Assembly (NCBI GenBank): GCA_025175895.1
Contig: JAKLTH010000238.1
Location: forward strand, 1,984,001-2,048,000
Length of the DNA stretch: 64,000 nucleotides
Direction of reading: 5' to 3'
Source: Wurfbainia villosa
Lineage: Eukaryota > Streptophyta > Magnoliopsida > Zingiberales > Zingiberaceae
Shown: piece by piece, positions 31,661 to 46,100 of the stretch
Layout: every line of letters starts with the position of its first letter
Numbering within the stretch: the first letter of the stretch is position 1
Made by a program: the position numbers and the translations under genes
The notes under the pieces: generated by a model
The model's database searches: none
What the model saw: only the letters and a program-made list of their open reading frames with translations
Told to the model about the DNA's origin: nothing

Positions 31661-34126
31661 ATCATAAAAAATTTATCGAAAATTATATGTGATCAAGTAT
31701 ATTTACCTTGTTTAATCTTTTTTTCACACTTGCTCATTGCTCTCCTTGCTCGCTCTTATTGCATTTGTTTGCTACAGTGGGTCGCTAGTGATTGAAATAA
31801 GGGAGACGATGATTTTCAAGGAGGTGAGCAAATGGTTTAGTCAAGTGGGGGATGAACCGAGGGTTTAGGGTTACCATTGGGGGAGGAAAGACAATGACTT
31901 GTTGGGAAGAAAATCGATGTTATCATATTTGTTGTCGTAAATCGCTAATGGTCAAGGTAGGAGAGTGTCAAGATCAACTGATAGTTTCCGTTGGGGGAGA
32001 GAAGAAGATGGATTGTTGGAAGAAATTGAATCGGTGAGAGAAGATGGGTAAAAAAAATTTAATCAAAACAATGTAAATAATAAGGGTAAAAATGAAATTT
32101 CAATTTTATAGGGAGTTAAAACTAAAATTTAGGTGGTTGTCAGATACCAAATCCTTAAAAAAGTTACACAATGACTGAATCCAAATATAAACATGGACAG
32201 AGAGATTTTAGTCTAATTTACTAATAAATTTACTGAGGAAAGTAGGCAGAGAAGAAACCTTAAGGAGATTATTCATTTAATAATTTAATATTTTAACTTA
32301 TGAATCATTTATTTTTAAAAGAATTTGATCCTAGTGAGCATTGCGATAAATGATGTAAATTAGATTACTTTGAGATTTGAAAATTTATTTAGTTACGTAT
32401 ATTTTGATTAATAGTTAAGTTTATTTGAATGATTTGAATATTTATTTTTGCTAATATTAATTGTATAGTATTTTTATTTAAAAAAATATTTTTTTTTGAT
32501 ATTTTTTTATTTATTTGAAATGGGTTACTGTATGTTATTTGCTAGATGGAAATATAAAAATAGATTATAAAATAAATTTAGCGATAAATTTAGAAATGGA
32601 TTCATATACAAATTTATAAATTGAATTGGAAACAGATGTATAAGTAAATTAAAATCATATTTAGTACATTATTTGAGATTGACTAACGACAAATTTAAGA
32701 CAAAATTAGAGACGCAATTTAAATTTAAAACTAATATCATTTTGTCAAATTAAAAATAAATTTCTTATAATTTTATATTTTGTCTTTAGAATTAGAAATG
32801 GAATATTTTTGTTCAAAATTAGAGAGAATACTTTCAAAAATCAATTTTCTAGATGGAATTTTTCCTCTTAAACTTTCTTTAATTTCAGAAATATTATCGT
32901 TAAAGACAGAAAAAAAGGGAAAAAAAAATCTGTCTATGAAGAATCCATGGACCAGATTCAAACAACCAAAACAACCCGAGAAGGATATTTCCTAAAAGGC
33001 TAGAGGTAGTCAGCCAAAGGCATTGAGCATGGACAATGATGAGCCTGACATTGATATTGGACTAGTTGCTTTAACAAGAGGGGTCGCTCCAAGGCTACAA
33101 TGCAACCATAAGGTATTCAATTTGTCCCTTAAATATTTATAATTCGATCTCTAATTATAATTCATTTATAAAATTCTCTTCTAAATAAAATAATAAATTA
33201 AGGATATTAAAATTGTTGAGATTATCCACATGAACGCTTTTCAATTTTTCTCCCTTTTAAAAGGATAGAGCAGTCAGAAGTTGTTAAGGTAACAATTCCA
33301 TATTTTCTAACAAGAGGGGCCATTGTAAGTTAGTATAAGTTGATACTCTCTGGAAGGAAGACATTAGAAGAGAGAGATGCGAATGTGCCAAGGGAATTGA
33401 ATCATTGAATTATAAATTGTGGAGGTCGAAGCTAAAAGAATCGTTCAGAGAGCATTGAAAGAACGGAACATCCATCCAAGAATGAACTCTGCAATCGTTG
33501 TTCAGAAATAACATGACTATAAAGTCCAAATTAAATCGTAAAAAAATTACGAATACTTTCTTGATTTATTCTTGATAACCGATAAAGATCACTTGAACTC
33601 CGACTTTACCCGACTCAATTGTTAACAAGACATCTCGAAAATATGTGGAATAAGATCGATCATTCTCAGAAATTAATTGGATCAAAAGTTTAGATACCTT
33701 GGTGTCAATAAAAAAAAATTATAGATGGCCCATGCAACAGAAGTCATCTAAACCAGATGGTAGCAGTTATTTTCAATAGTAATACTTTCTCCAAAGATGA
33801 GAGGTAGAGGTAGATTACTTCAACAAAAACGACTGCCAGTGATCATTAGTAATTGAATGGAGAAAGAAACACACATTGGATGGATAGTCAACCCGTGAAA
33901 ACAGAACAAGGTTCTCAATAATACATACGGATAGGCAGTTAAACCACTGTTCAGATTCAGAATACTAAGTTACCTTATTTCCTCAACCCTTGCCTCGACT
34001 TGGAATCACGAATGTGCAGATAGGCTGATGCGCTGCTGCCTAAACCCTAAACCATCCTTAACATTGGCATTAGGAGGATTCATTTTCGCTTAATCATAGC
34101 TACAAACGAGAATAGCTAGTATAATT
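31661..34126. other. AT-rich intergenic stretch
   Basis: Very AT-rich with long A and T runs. The frames at 31,852-32,037 and 32,780-32,995 show no domain. A short segment at 33,028-33,110 reads MDNDEPDIDIGLVALTRGVA on the plus strand but I cannot place it. The last few hundred bases before 34,127 should hold the 3' UTR and terminator of the MAP kinase gene; I could not pinpoint the poly(A) site. Confidence 0.5.
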
Positions 34127-37100
34127 CTAGCGTACTGAATCTGGGTTAAACTTCAATGATTCTCTCCAAATGAGTTCTTTAATATCCTCTTCCGTATATG
34201 ATGGATGCTCAAAATCGAAGCTGAATGGTGTAGGACAAACAGGTTCATCATTAATATCATGCAAAGATGCCAAGTATGGATGAAGAAGAGCTTCATGAAC
34301 TGCACCAACAGAAGAATAAGCGTGAGCCTGTATGTTAGGAATAGAACACTGCTCCCTATCCATTTTCCCAAAACAACTATAGAGTTGAACAAACCTGTGA
34401 TTCTCTTGCTCGGATCAAATACAAGCATTTTCTCTAGCAAATCGATGGCTCCAATTGACATCGTGGGAAACCTAACACGAAAATTTTGTTTTGGATATTG
34501 AGGAAGTTGTCTCACGTATCTACGGGCATTGTCGCTTCGGAGAAAGCCAAGGCTCGAGTCATCAGGCGAACCTATTAGCTTACCAAGACAAAAATCCATT
34601 GAAGTGTCAGATTATTAAGAATCATTAGTGTATGACTAAGAAAAATCCAAAGTGCAAAAAACAAGTTGAGTTACAGGTATTAGGTATATAACAAAAGCCA
34701 TCTAACATGATATTAACATCGCTAATGTATGTTTTACGTGTTAATTGGGCAGGTGTCCGATATTTAGATTGTGTTTTCCTAACGCATCAGAAACTTTCCA
34801 AAAAAAGAATTATATCCATGTAACTGCAGTCTATATTTCACCATTCTGCTGTGGATGGACTATGATATTGTCACACAATGACACATCGAAGGCGAGACAC
34901 TTCCCTTAGTCCCATATTGTTAAAGAGGTAAAATGAATGGATTAATGAGGTGGTGGGGTCAACTGCACTTCACTCGCTAGATTTTTTGAGCTGATCACCA
35001 TTATACCATGTAATAATTGATGACATACGAGACTTATTTTTCAGTATTGAAATCGGAGATAAGATGACAAAGCCATCGTCAATGAACCTGGAATCATAGG
35101 AGGTTAGATGCAACACAAGTATAACAAGGTTTAGGCATACATGGGCTGACTCTTGTTGAGTGACAAAAGGGTAAATATGGTCCTCTCTTGATTTCATAAT
35201 TGTTAAGGAAGTTGTCAATAGTTAACAGGTAGGTGGGGCAGTGTTGTCACCATTGACTAGTCATTTTTAGTCAGTATGGCAGAGCCGCACTTTGCAGTAA
35301 TATACTAGTCAATGTAGAACAATATGGGCGAATAGGCAATTAGAATTGGATGCACCCCCTGAGGTGTCAACCAGACATTTGGCATGGTACTGCAATGGCA
35401 CCATTGTGGTATCTCTGTACACATGCACCTAAGATCATGATATTGACATATTACTTCAGATCGAAGAAGACGAATTGGTTGTAGGAAATGAAGTTTAGGT
35501 GTTACAAGTATGCCCAACAGAAAAGAACATGCTCGATGGTTTCCATAGATGCACTCAAGGAACTACCCAATGTGTATGACCAGCAAAATAAAGGTCAATG
35601 ATAATTTTTTTAAAATTTTTTATCTGCTTTTAAACATTAATCAGGTTAATTATCTAATTGTGACTCACCTAAAACTAGAGAAAAAGTAGCTTGAGCAACA
35701 TGATCAAACGCTCATCGGGAAGACTGAACTAAACAAAATGTACTCGGTTTATCATATGTGAAAGAGGATGAGTAGCACAATTTATAACTAGCATACACAG
35801 ACATACTCAGTGCAGAATAAGTTAATTATTTATTAGCTGAAAAGCTTAAAGTTAAAACATAACAATAACTTGATTGCATAAAAATGAATAAAAAGAATTG
35901 TAGAATGGGAAAGGCTCATTCCTATTTAAGCGTGGCTACCTTTTTATTTTGCTGCACAATGCATTAAAGAAGTTTATCAACGACGAAGCAGAATAAATTA
36001 TCCCAAGGAAAACCCAAAAAATCATCAAATCGAAACCAGTTAAGCCAATAGGTACAATGAGATCGAATTGGAAAAAAAAAAAACTCGAAGCAGAAATCCC
36101 CAAGTCCACATACTCAAAAGTATGAAAAATACAAGTAAAACATTATTTAAACTGTACAATTTAGCCACAACTTTACCTCAGTTATTAGCCTTAGCTGATG
36201 AACATAGTCTTTTCCAGGAAATAAAGGTTCTCTCATCACCATTTCACCAAGTATGCACCCTACAGACCAGATGTCGATAGCAGCAGTGTACTCTGAACAG
36301 TTTAGGAGCAATTCAGGTGCTCGGTACCACCGAGTGACAACATATTCAGTCATGAAATCAGTCTCAGATGTTGTTCTTGCCAATCCAAAGTCTCCAATCT
36401 TCAGATCACAATTCGCATTTAGGAGCAAATTGCTAGGTTTAAGATCTCGGTGCAGAACATTTGCTGAGTGCACATATTTTAGCCCTCTAAGTAATTGATA
36501 AAGAAAGAACTGCAAAAAAATACATAGTATGAAGATGAAAAAAATCTAATGGTATTACAAGCTATAGTGCATCAAAACATATCAAAGCTAACTCAACAAG
36601 TAAGCTCCTGTATAGTTGTTGCCAAAATCTTGGAATATATTCCCACATTTACCAATAGAATATATATATATATATTGCAAATTCGTCATTCCAAATAAGA
36701 AATGCATAGTAGGAACTATATGTGAGTTCCAACTCCAAATTCACCCACCCCTATTAAAATGTGAATTGAAATGCTTGATCATTCCAACAAGAGAAGAAAA
36801 AAACTGCTTAGAAAAGAATTGAACAATTGGAAAAGAATAGGAGAATACTAAACTCTGAGGACCATTGACATAAGCAGATATGTAGTTTCTAAATTGGCAG
36901 AGAACGAGCAAGGCATGTGTGCCTTACCCAACTATCCCAAGGACTGTAAACTAGGATACATTGTATGATTGCTCAAATTATGAAAACACTTAAGAGCAAT
37001 CTCTTTTATTGGATTTTAAAAAAACTTCAGTTTCATAACACAAAAATACGAACTTTGCTAGAATAAAGGTTGGATAATAAAACTACTTTTTTAGTAAAAA

Positions 37101-40100
37101 ACTAAAGAAACTTGAAACTAGATTATCATCAAATTCATCTTATTCGGCTAATTTATTTTGAAATGGTTAATTTTATTGCATTCCTTATAGCTAATAGGGC
37201 AGTAAATGCAGGTGAAGTTGAATTGGAAGATAAGGTAGATGGATCAATTAGAAGAAGCCTTGGAAACCTTGACAGGAAGAATCAATATATATTTTGGTGA
37301 CCTTAGTTTAACAAAGAGTCTGCCCTAAATTGAAGCAGAAAAATACCAAGTTCATCTAAAACTGAAAATATTTGATTCATAGAACTCTCACCATTGTAGT
37401 GGTAAAGCACTCAACAAACCAATGAAACAAACTCGAAAAACAAACAATTACGAGACACGATGAAGATGAACTTAATGACAAGTGCTACCAGCATCAAACA
37501 AGAAACATCTTCAAACAAACACGTCAATCTAAAAATCCAACCAAAGTATGCATGGATCATATCAAAACTGCAACATATTCCTCTTTCGAGCAGGTTCTCT
37601 GCCATCAGCAGAGTGGTAGAATCAAACCTGGCAATGATCATCCGTTAATTGTTGGTTGGAGCGTATTATCTGGTGAAGATCAGTATCCATCAACTCATAA
37701 ACAATGTAGACATCATTGAAGTTTTGCCTGTCTGGAGGGCGAATGATATCCTTAATTGCAATAACCTACATTAAACATAACACCTATCACAATGTGCACA
37801 CTGTAAGAACTAAAGGCTCAATAAATAGATGTTTCAACAGTGACATATTTAAAATACAAGTCCATATGTCCAAGAAAGATGAAACAGCAAGTCCAACTAA
37901 ATGTTAACGACAAGTATCAAGGTAAGGACGTGAATGACAGAGGTAAGAACATTAATGACAAATAAAACTCATATCTTAATAAGTGTAGGGGTAACCAAGT
38001 TAGACTAAAGCAAAGTAAACAGCAACAAGAAGCCTAATTTGTCAATACAACCTTGTTGAAAAATTTCCCCTTTAAAATTACAAAGTAATTTAGTTATTTT
38101 CCAAAACACCAAATGTTAGCCAATCCCACCTAGTGGGATAAGGCTTGGTTGTTGTTTGTTCCAAAACACCAAATATATGAGACAATAATTAGCAGTACCA
38201 CCCTCATCCCTTTTGGTCAAAACTGCTCTGTCAACCCATATTGTTAGTCCTGAAACCAAGCTAAGGCATTAAGATATGTGAAAGAGAGTATATGTAAGAT
38301 ATCGGAAAATAAAATAATAATAAATAACACTTGTTAATTAGGAAAATACCTTATAGATTTTTTCCAAGAATTTTCAGAAATTTTTCTGGATTTAAATGGA
38401 ATTTTTATAGCATTTGGTGGGGAAAGATTTAATAGGCTTTTACGATGCCTGTTTGGATTATCTGTTATGAAGGGATTAATGGGGTTCATTAACCTAAAGT
38501 ATATAAAGAAAATCTAGGTTTGGGTTTCTTTATTTCCTCCCGATTTGCCCTTTCTTTCTCCCGATCCCCAATTCTCACACCGTAGCTCTCCCTCACGCGA
38601 TTTTCTTCTCCTTCCCCTCTTCGTCGCAACCCCTTCTCGTGAGCTCCCGATCCATCGCCGCCACCGCCTCCTTGACGTGCTCCACCGATCCAGACAGCAA
38701 CGAGCTCCACCAGCCTTCCCTCTCCCACTGGCCGCCATCGCTTGCCTCGTCGTCGCCGCCGCGAGTTTGGTCTGTGCCACCTCCTCATTGCCGCCGCCAC
38801 GTTGATCGTCGCCGCTCGAGCTAGCTCTGCTGTCAGCCCTTGCCTCCCTGTCGTGTTCCACCACTGATCACAGCCTTTCGCCGACCACAAGCAGCAGCTA
38901 TTCGATCGTGCATCTCTTTCCATTCGTCGACTTCTTCGTGCGAGCTCATCTCGGCGATGTCATCGCTGCGACTGATTGTCACCGTCATCGGTTGACCTTT
39001 CCTTGTTCCATAGGCGAGCATCAATTGGTCGCCCCTCTGCTCAGGCTGCCACACCTCCTCCCGTGAGCCCTAGATCAACCACCTGTTGCTGCACCGATCG
39101 ATTGCTCGTTATCCTCTGCCACAACTCAAATCTCCGGCTAGATTCGTGACCGTTCTTTGATCGATTTGCAGCAACAATCCTTTGCATAGTTATTGCTACC
39201 AACTTCGGTGGGTGTTGCACCTTGATTGTGTCGGAAAGGGTTAAGATTGAGGATTTGCTTTTGGGTATGTTAGCTGAGGTCTTGATGTTGATCAAGTTTA
39301 CAGATTTTTGATTTGTAGGTAAGAAGGGTTGATCTGTGAATTGGCCTATTGATTTAGATTTGATGTCTAAACTTGGAAATCAGAGGATTGTGTGATTAGA
39401 ACTAAGCTGGATCAGTGTGGATCGATGGATATGAGGTTTACTGCTAAATCAATTGAATTTGTTAGATCGGATCAGCAACAGTTGATTTGTGCTTCAAGAT
39501 ATGTTGTGGGAAATAGAAACAACGTGAGGTAAGTTTCGATTTGGATGTTTATAGGCATACATCATTGATTAGGGTTTTGAATGATCTATGGGTTGGCTGA
39601 TAAGTTTGGATATGAATATATTGTGATATGGATTTTGTGTTTGCAGGTTAATAGGGGAGGTAGGTAAGCTTTGATTTGGATGTGTTGTAGCTATGCATTA
39701 GGTTATTTCACCAGGATTAAATATGGATTTTCGTTGTTCCTTATTGCAATATGTTGCGATTACAGATGATTGTAGTTGAGTTGGGGATCTGGTTTTGGGT
39801 AGGCTACATGAAGTATACATCTTGATATGAATGTTGGTAAGGATTTTAGATTGTTGTTTAGTTGTGCAGTTGATGAATTTGGATTGATATGTCTGTAGAG
39901 GTCTATTGGAATTGGGTGTGGTTTGCAATTTAACTAGTTGATTCAGATTGGATAAGGATTGTTCTGTTTATGGATTGGAGGTAACTGGTATACCATGTTT
40001 TACAGGTGTTTAGAATTTGGTGGTTGCCTCCATTTTATCTGTAATGTTCAGATCGGGCATATTAGAAGGATTGAAGTAAGATTGAGAGTTTGATAAGAGA

Positions 40101-43100
40101 TAGTCTCGGATGTGGAGATGGACAATGCAGTCTGCATATCAGGTGGGTGATTTCTCTTTGACTCTTATAGATCTTGATCTTAGTCCATGAACTTTGTTAA
40201 TGATAGATAGAATTATCTTGACTCCACTCTACTTATTCTTGTGCTTGATACTTAGTTGTTGAACTCTGAGATACTCATTCAATATCTATACAGTCTCGTT
40301 TCATCATTATTGTTGATTACAGATATTATATTTGTTTAATATATGAATATTGCATAAGTACATATAGCTGAGTACAGTTGTGTCTTTGATTGGTCATCAT
40401 GTTATACCACTAGAGTTGGTAATGGTTGTAACTGTAGACTTAGTTGTCTTATTACATTACCTTGCATTGAGTATCTCCTGTTGACCATGATTACCGTGGA
40501 TGGTTGAGTGGGTCGTCAGTGGAGTGTTGTTTACGGACTGGAGGTCCTAGTATGATATATGTATATGTTTGTTGTTTATGACTCCTTGTGAGGTAGTGTG
40601 CATGTCGGAGGTCTTATGTGCATTGGAGTTATCATCACATTGCATGCATACTGTTGACTATATCTTCCTTGTAGTTGAGAGAGTCTTCAGTCATACCCAT
40701 CCACCCGGCCACTGTTGGATAGTGGTTGTGGGAGATATGGACAGTTGATATCTACAGCACTCGACCACTGTGGGATAGTGGTAGTTGGAGTTGCGTGCAA
40801 CTTGTCCTGTCGTACAACACTCGGCCATTTGTCGGTAGCGGTAGCTGAAGTTGCTTGTAGCAGGGACCCTTATATGTGGCTAGATAGCTACTTACTCATA
40901 CTGTCCATTCGGCCACTCATGAGTAGTGATAGCTGGAGTTGGGATAGTTGTCATGTTTTGTTCACCCAGGCCATACGGGGTCGTGGTAGCAAGGTGGGCA
41001 GGCAGTGACTATGCATGTGCATCGCCATGGAGGCGCATATTTTTGTTTGATGCATATTGCATATGTTTGTGATTTGTTGCATTTGTTTGAGCTATGATTG
41101 TTGCATATATTGGTACATTATTATACATACCATTTGCATAATATATACTGTTATATATGGAGTACTTGGGTATGAGTTGGATCAGGTTGTTATATACATT
41201 TGATCAGCATCATGTTATTGCATAGGATGGACCATGTTTGTTTTTGTATTTAATTATATGTTGTTCATATGATTATGTGTTAACCATAGGTGTGATATTG
41301 TTCATGTGTGTTATTCGTATGTGTTACGTTATTGTATACTTGTCAGGTTATTATGAGTTGTGTCATTGCAGACTTTCAGGTATGTCAGTACATTACATTA
41401 TTATCTGGTAGGCCAGGTTGTTATATGCATTGATTAGATTTATACTGATGGTTATTTATTATTATCTTTAAGAATGTATATCTGTTGATCTCCATATGTT
41501 TATTTAGTTCATGCACTATCTAATCTTCACCACTGAGGTTTATACTCACCACCACAGACCCTGGATTTTCTTATCGCCTAGGTAGCAAGTAGAAGACTCC
41601 TTAGATGCTCGAAGCTCCGCCAGCTGATCTCATCCCACATCGAGCATTTGGATTTTATTTCATATTTGTTCCGCTGTTGTTTTTGGATTATAGTTCATGT
41701 ATGTGTTTTGTTGTATTTTGGCTTTTATTATGCTTTTGGTTTGGATGTTGGATTCGATTATATTTTGTTATTGTGTTAGAGTCGCACCGGTGCACATCTT
41801 TATGTTTTTGTATTTCTATTACTTATTAGTGTTATTTTATTGTGATATATGGCTTATGGATGTCAACGGCTAGGTGGGCTATGTATCAATGTTTATCGTA
41901 TATTGTCCCTAGAGGGTACCGTCCGGTCGATGGACAAGTATACCCTCGGAGCGTGACAGTATAAGAATTTATCAATGCAAAGGAAAGTGACATATACTAA
42001 ACTGTATCATCAATTCCTACAGAATAATAAATATTCCAGACATAAAAGTCTTTGAAGGCCTACCACTGACCCTATGAAGATTTGAGAAAAGAAGAGTTAA
42101 ATGTCAACGAGAAGCAACCTTAGATAGACCTGTAGCAATGGTATAGACTACGATAAAGAGGATTATGTTGAATGACCAAACCATACTTCTTTGATGACTG
42201 TTACTCTGAGCACAGTTTATAGTAATGTCCAGTTCATCGAATTTGGGATCCTAGAAATGCCTGAATAGGTCCACTCATGTTCCCCATTCATAGGAGAAAA
42301 ATATAAGACTTCTGAAGACTAAATAACTAATAAATATTTGACATTCCAGACTAGCTTCAGAAATTCTGAAGATTAATATGTAGACCTTGTTAGAATAAAT
42401 ATTAAATAAGAAGAAACATAATGCAATAGGAAAAATTTTAGGGTTGATTACCATAGATAGTCCCCTGTACCAATATACAATCCTTATTATCATTTTACAT
42501 ATACATCTTTGTGTATTTACATATTTAAAATAAATCCCCAACTATTTACAATAAAGATAAAGATAGGGTTAACCGAAGCATTTTCAATAAATATAGGATT
42601 ACATCAAGGATTTACACTAATCATGGACGAACTCACTGGACACATTCAAGACATAGTACTATGGTGCATATTATTTGCCGATGATATTGTTTTGGTAGAT
42701 GAAACACGTGAAGGAGTAACTGCTAAACTAGAATATTTGTAGAAAACACTAGAAGTGAAAGGTTTTAGACTTAGTAAAGACATAATATATGAAATCTAAG
42801 TTTAGCAATATTAGATGTAATGAGACAAGTATTAAGATAGGAGATAACGAGTTGTCTAGAACGGAGAGTTTTAAGTATTTATGATCAGTTTTACAAAATG
42901 ACGAAGGGAATGAGATAGATGTCTTATATATAATACAAGCAGGATTGTTAAATAGAAGAGAGCGTTGGGTGTTTTATATGATCGTAAAGTATCTCTAAAA
43001 CTTAAAAGAAAGTTTTACAAAACAACGATTAAACTTGCTATGTTATATGCCGTTGAATGTTGAGCTATGACTCAAGTACATGAACAAAAGATGAGAGTTG

Positions 43101-46100
43101 CAGAGATAAAGATGTTAAGGTGGATGTGTGGACATACGAGGATGGACATAATAAGAAATGGGAGTATTAAAGAGAAAGTCAGAGTTGCATCTATTGAAGA
43201 AAAACTCCAAGAGACACGTTTAAGATGGTACGAACATATACTTAGATGACCAATAAATATTCCAGTTAGGCGATGTGAAACGATGACAAATACGCACATC
43301 AAACGAGGAAAAGGAAGTCCAAAAAAGACTTAGCAACAATAAAACAAGATAAAAATTATTTAAGTATAAATGATATAGTAGAGGATAGAGCACAATGACA
43401 TAGAAGGATTCATATAGCTGACTCCATGTACTGGGATAAGACTTAGTTGTTCTTGTATCCCCAACTATTTACAAATAGTTGCCCAATACACCCTCTAAAG
43501 TTGGTTAACAAATGTTATAAAGCCCATGCTTGTTACAAATATAATCAATTCTAGACCTCTCAAAATAGTTAATAAATCTCATAATTAATTATTAAAACAA
43601 GCAAATGAAAAGATGATCCTATTTTTAGCACTTTCCCCCCATAGAGTGGCAAATTCATCTCTATATGTTTATCCTTTCTAAATGTTTAAAAATTTTAGCC
43701 AAGCGTAGTTTCAATCTCTAACCAAAACAATATAATTTCAGTATCCTATTGTGCCACATAATATGGTTTCAACACTTTTTCTAAATATAAGAGTATATTA
43801 GTATTTTAAAAAAATCATTTTCATTAATACTTGATTACTTTGGTGATCACTACTGAGTTTATATTTCAAGTGTTTGCTTGTTTAGTTCATGATATTAACT
43901 CTTCAGATGTTTGGCGGCTGTAAATCTAAAATTTATATTATTATTATTATTGTACATAATTAAATACTATTAATCACTTAAAAGTTCTATTGCAAAGAGA
44001 TTGGTTTCTAACTTCAACATCTTCAAATGCAGAGTGCTTAGCTTCTTATGATTATAGCCATTGCTTATGTTATATTATGTGTGTGCTTTAACTTTGAATT
44101 GTTCATGGGTTAATGTACTTTTGCTTTTCGATAATATATAGAAATGTCACCTAAATTTGATTTAAGAATGTAAAAAAAAAATCCTATTATGAGATGATAG
44201 CTTTGATTTGTTGATATAATGTAATTAAAGCAAATAAATATACTTTTCTTCCTAAAGAAAATTAATACAACAGTATCTCGGATTAAAATACACAACAATT
44301 AGCTAGGATAAGTTTATTGAAGTACACAAGATGCTAACTTGTTAATACCAAAAAGAATGTCGATAAAATAAATTTAAAATAGTATAAATAAATAAATAAT
44401 ATTTTAACTTAATTGAACAAATTTTCATTTAATTAAAGTGTTTTGAACCCTAGTTGGTCCTTCACATTCGAACCAAGATTAAGAGAACACATAAAGGAGG
44501 AGAAGCTTGACATGGTCCTATCAAATCCTAATTTTTCTTTTGCTTGCTCACACTCCCCTAATCCATCGTAGCCTACAGCCTATCGCTGCACCTATTGTGC
44601 CCATCACCCGTCTCTCTACAAGGTATTCTTCTCTCCCTCAATCTCTCTCTTCTCCCTCTCTCTCCTTTTCCATTTTCACCGTGAGCTATTACTCTAATGC
44701 TGATGCTAAAGAGTTTCAATTTCAATTGGTGGTTGAAATACTAAATTCCACCTCAATCCTTAATCCTCTCAGGGAAATCTAAATTGGAAGTGACGCATAC
44801 ATTAACTTGATTATCACAATATAAAGTAATCAACTCATTAGGAGTATTACCCACTCATCATTAATTATTTTTCACATGCAGTGAGAATCATAATTCAGCC
44901 ACAACACTTTGACCTAATTATAGAAGTTTTCTTCTTGACCTTTCAAGGATAGTTTGTTTCATAGCAAAACACAATAGTCTAATGTGGATCACCTATCTCC
45001 AAAAGAGCATTCCTATTAGTGGCAGAAGCACTACAAGATCGAACCTGTATTTTGATATTTAAAACATGATTTAAAGTTAGGATATTTTGTAATCTGACAA
45101 GTTATGTCAAGTGTGAGTGCAGAAACTTGAGAAACTTGACAAGTAAAATCTAGAAGTGTCTGGGGATATAGATTCTAGCAAGAGAGTCAAGAGACCAAGG
45201 AAGACTCGGTGGGACTTGACAAGAGAATTCCAAAAGCGTCTAGGAGATAGATTTTGGTTGATAGTCAGGTGACCAAGAAAAACCTAATCGAACCAAGCAA
45301 TTTTGAACAAGGTAAACCCTGAAGGTGTCAAGTAAGGTAAGCTTAGAGATCTTCTGTTTTAGAAGATAGTAAGGGAATGTTTCTAATTTTGAGACAATGA
45401 TAGACTTTGAGCTAGGCGCAACCCTGACGTAAATCAAGGGTGTTGTTGCATACTACAAATATTTGTGTACTGACTTTGTAATGCAAGAACTCAGAAACTC
45501 AGCTTAGATCAAAAGAAAAGAAATCAACTCCCATTAGAATGTGAAGTTGTCATCTAATATATCGTAGTTTGTCTCAACCTAGATCAAAAAGTGCTTCTAA
45601 GATAGTCTTAAGAGTAGAATGTAAAGTTAAAGAAGAAAGACAAGTAGAATAACATGCAAAGGTTAGGATAAGAAATATAGAAAGAAAAAGATGTGAGATA
45701 GCATATTTCCAAATACCTTTTGAAGAGCAATGGAAAGGTCCAAATCCAAGGCAGGACCCAAAGTTGTAGTTGGTGTTTGTAATACTTGGACATGGGCATT
45801 TTATGTCCATGTTGACACAACATGACACGAGTGAGGATATGAAATAAGAGAATAAAAAATTGAAGTCGCCTATATGCTCAAGACAAAAGAAATGAAGGAA
45901 ACTTACCTACTTGCAATTTGAATTGTGTTGGGAGTAAATGGAATCCAATAACATTGTGCATTAGGATGGGAGAGTAAAACTATATCGCTTGCACATAGGG
46001 AAGGGATTTTGGAGCAGTGGTGGAGCTTGGTCCTTGTGTCGTTGAGGGAGGGGAAAGCACAAGCTGAGAGGGAGGAATCTTGATTGGGTTTGGGGTATTA

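Noticed and set aside
34860..35560. Possible LTR or transposon in MAP kinase intron 4
   Set aside because: Sequence complexity suggests an insertion, but I found no terminal repeats, duplication or coding motif.
38489..39295. Long overlapping ORFs on both strands (up to 144 aa)
   Set aside because: They lie in the GC-rich leader-like block of the solo LTR and have low-complexity Arg/Gly/Ala or Ser/Pro compositions with no domain.
44507..44782. 91-aa plus-strand ORF with a hydrophobic, signal-peptide-like start
   Set aside because: It lies deep in kinase intron 2, on the opposite strand, with no domain; chance open frame.
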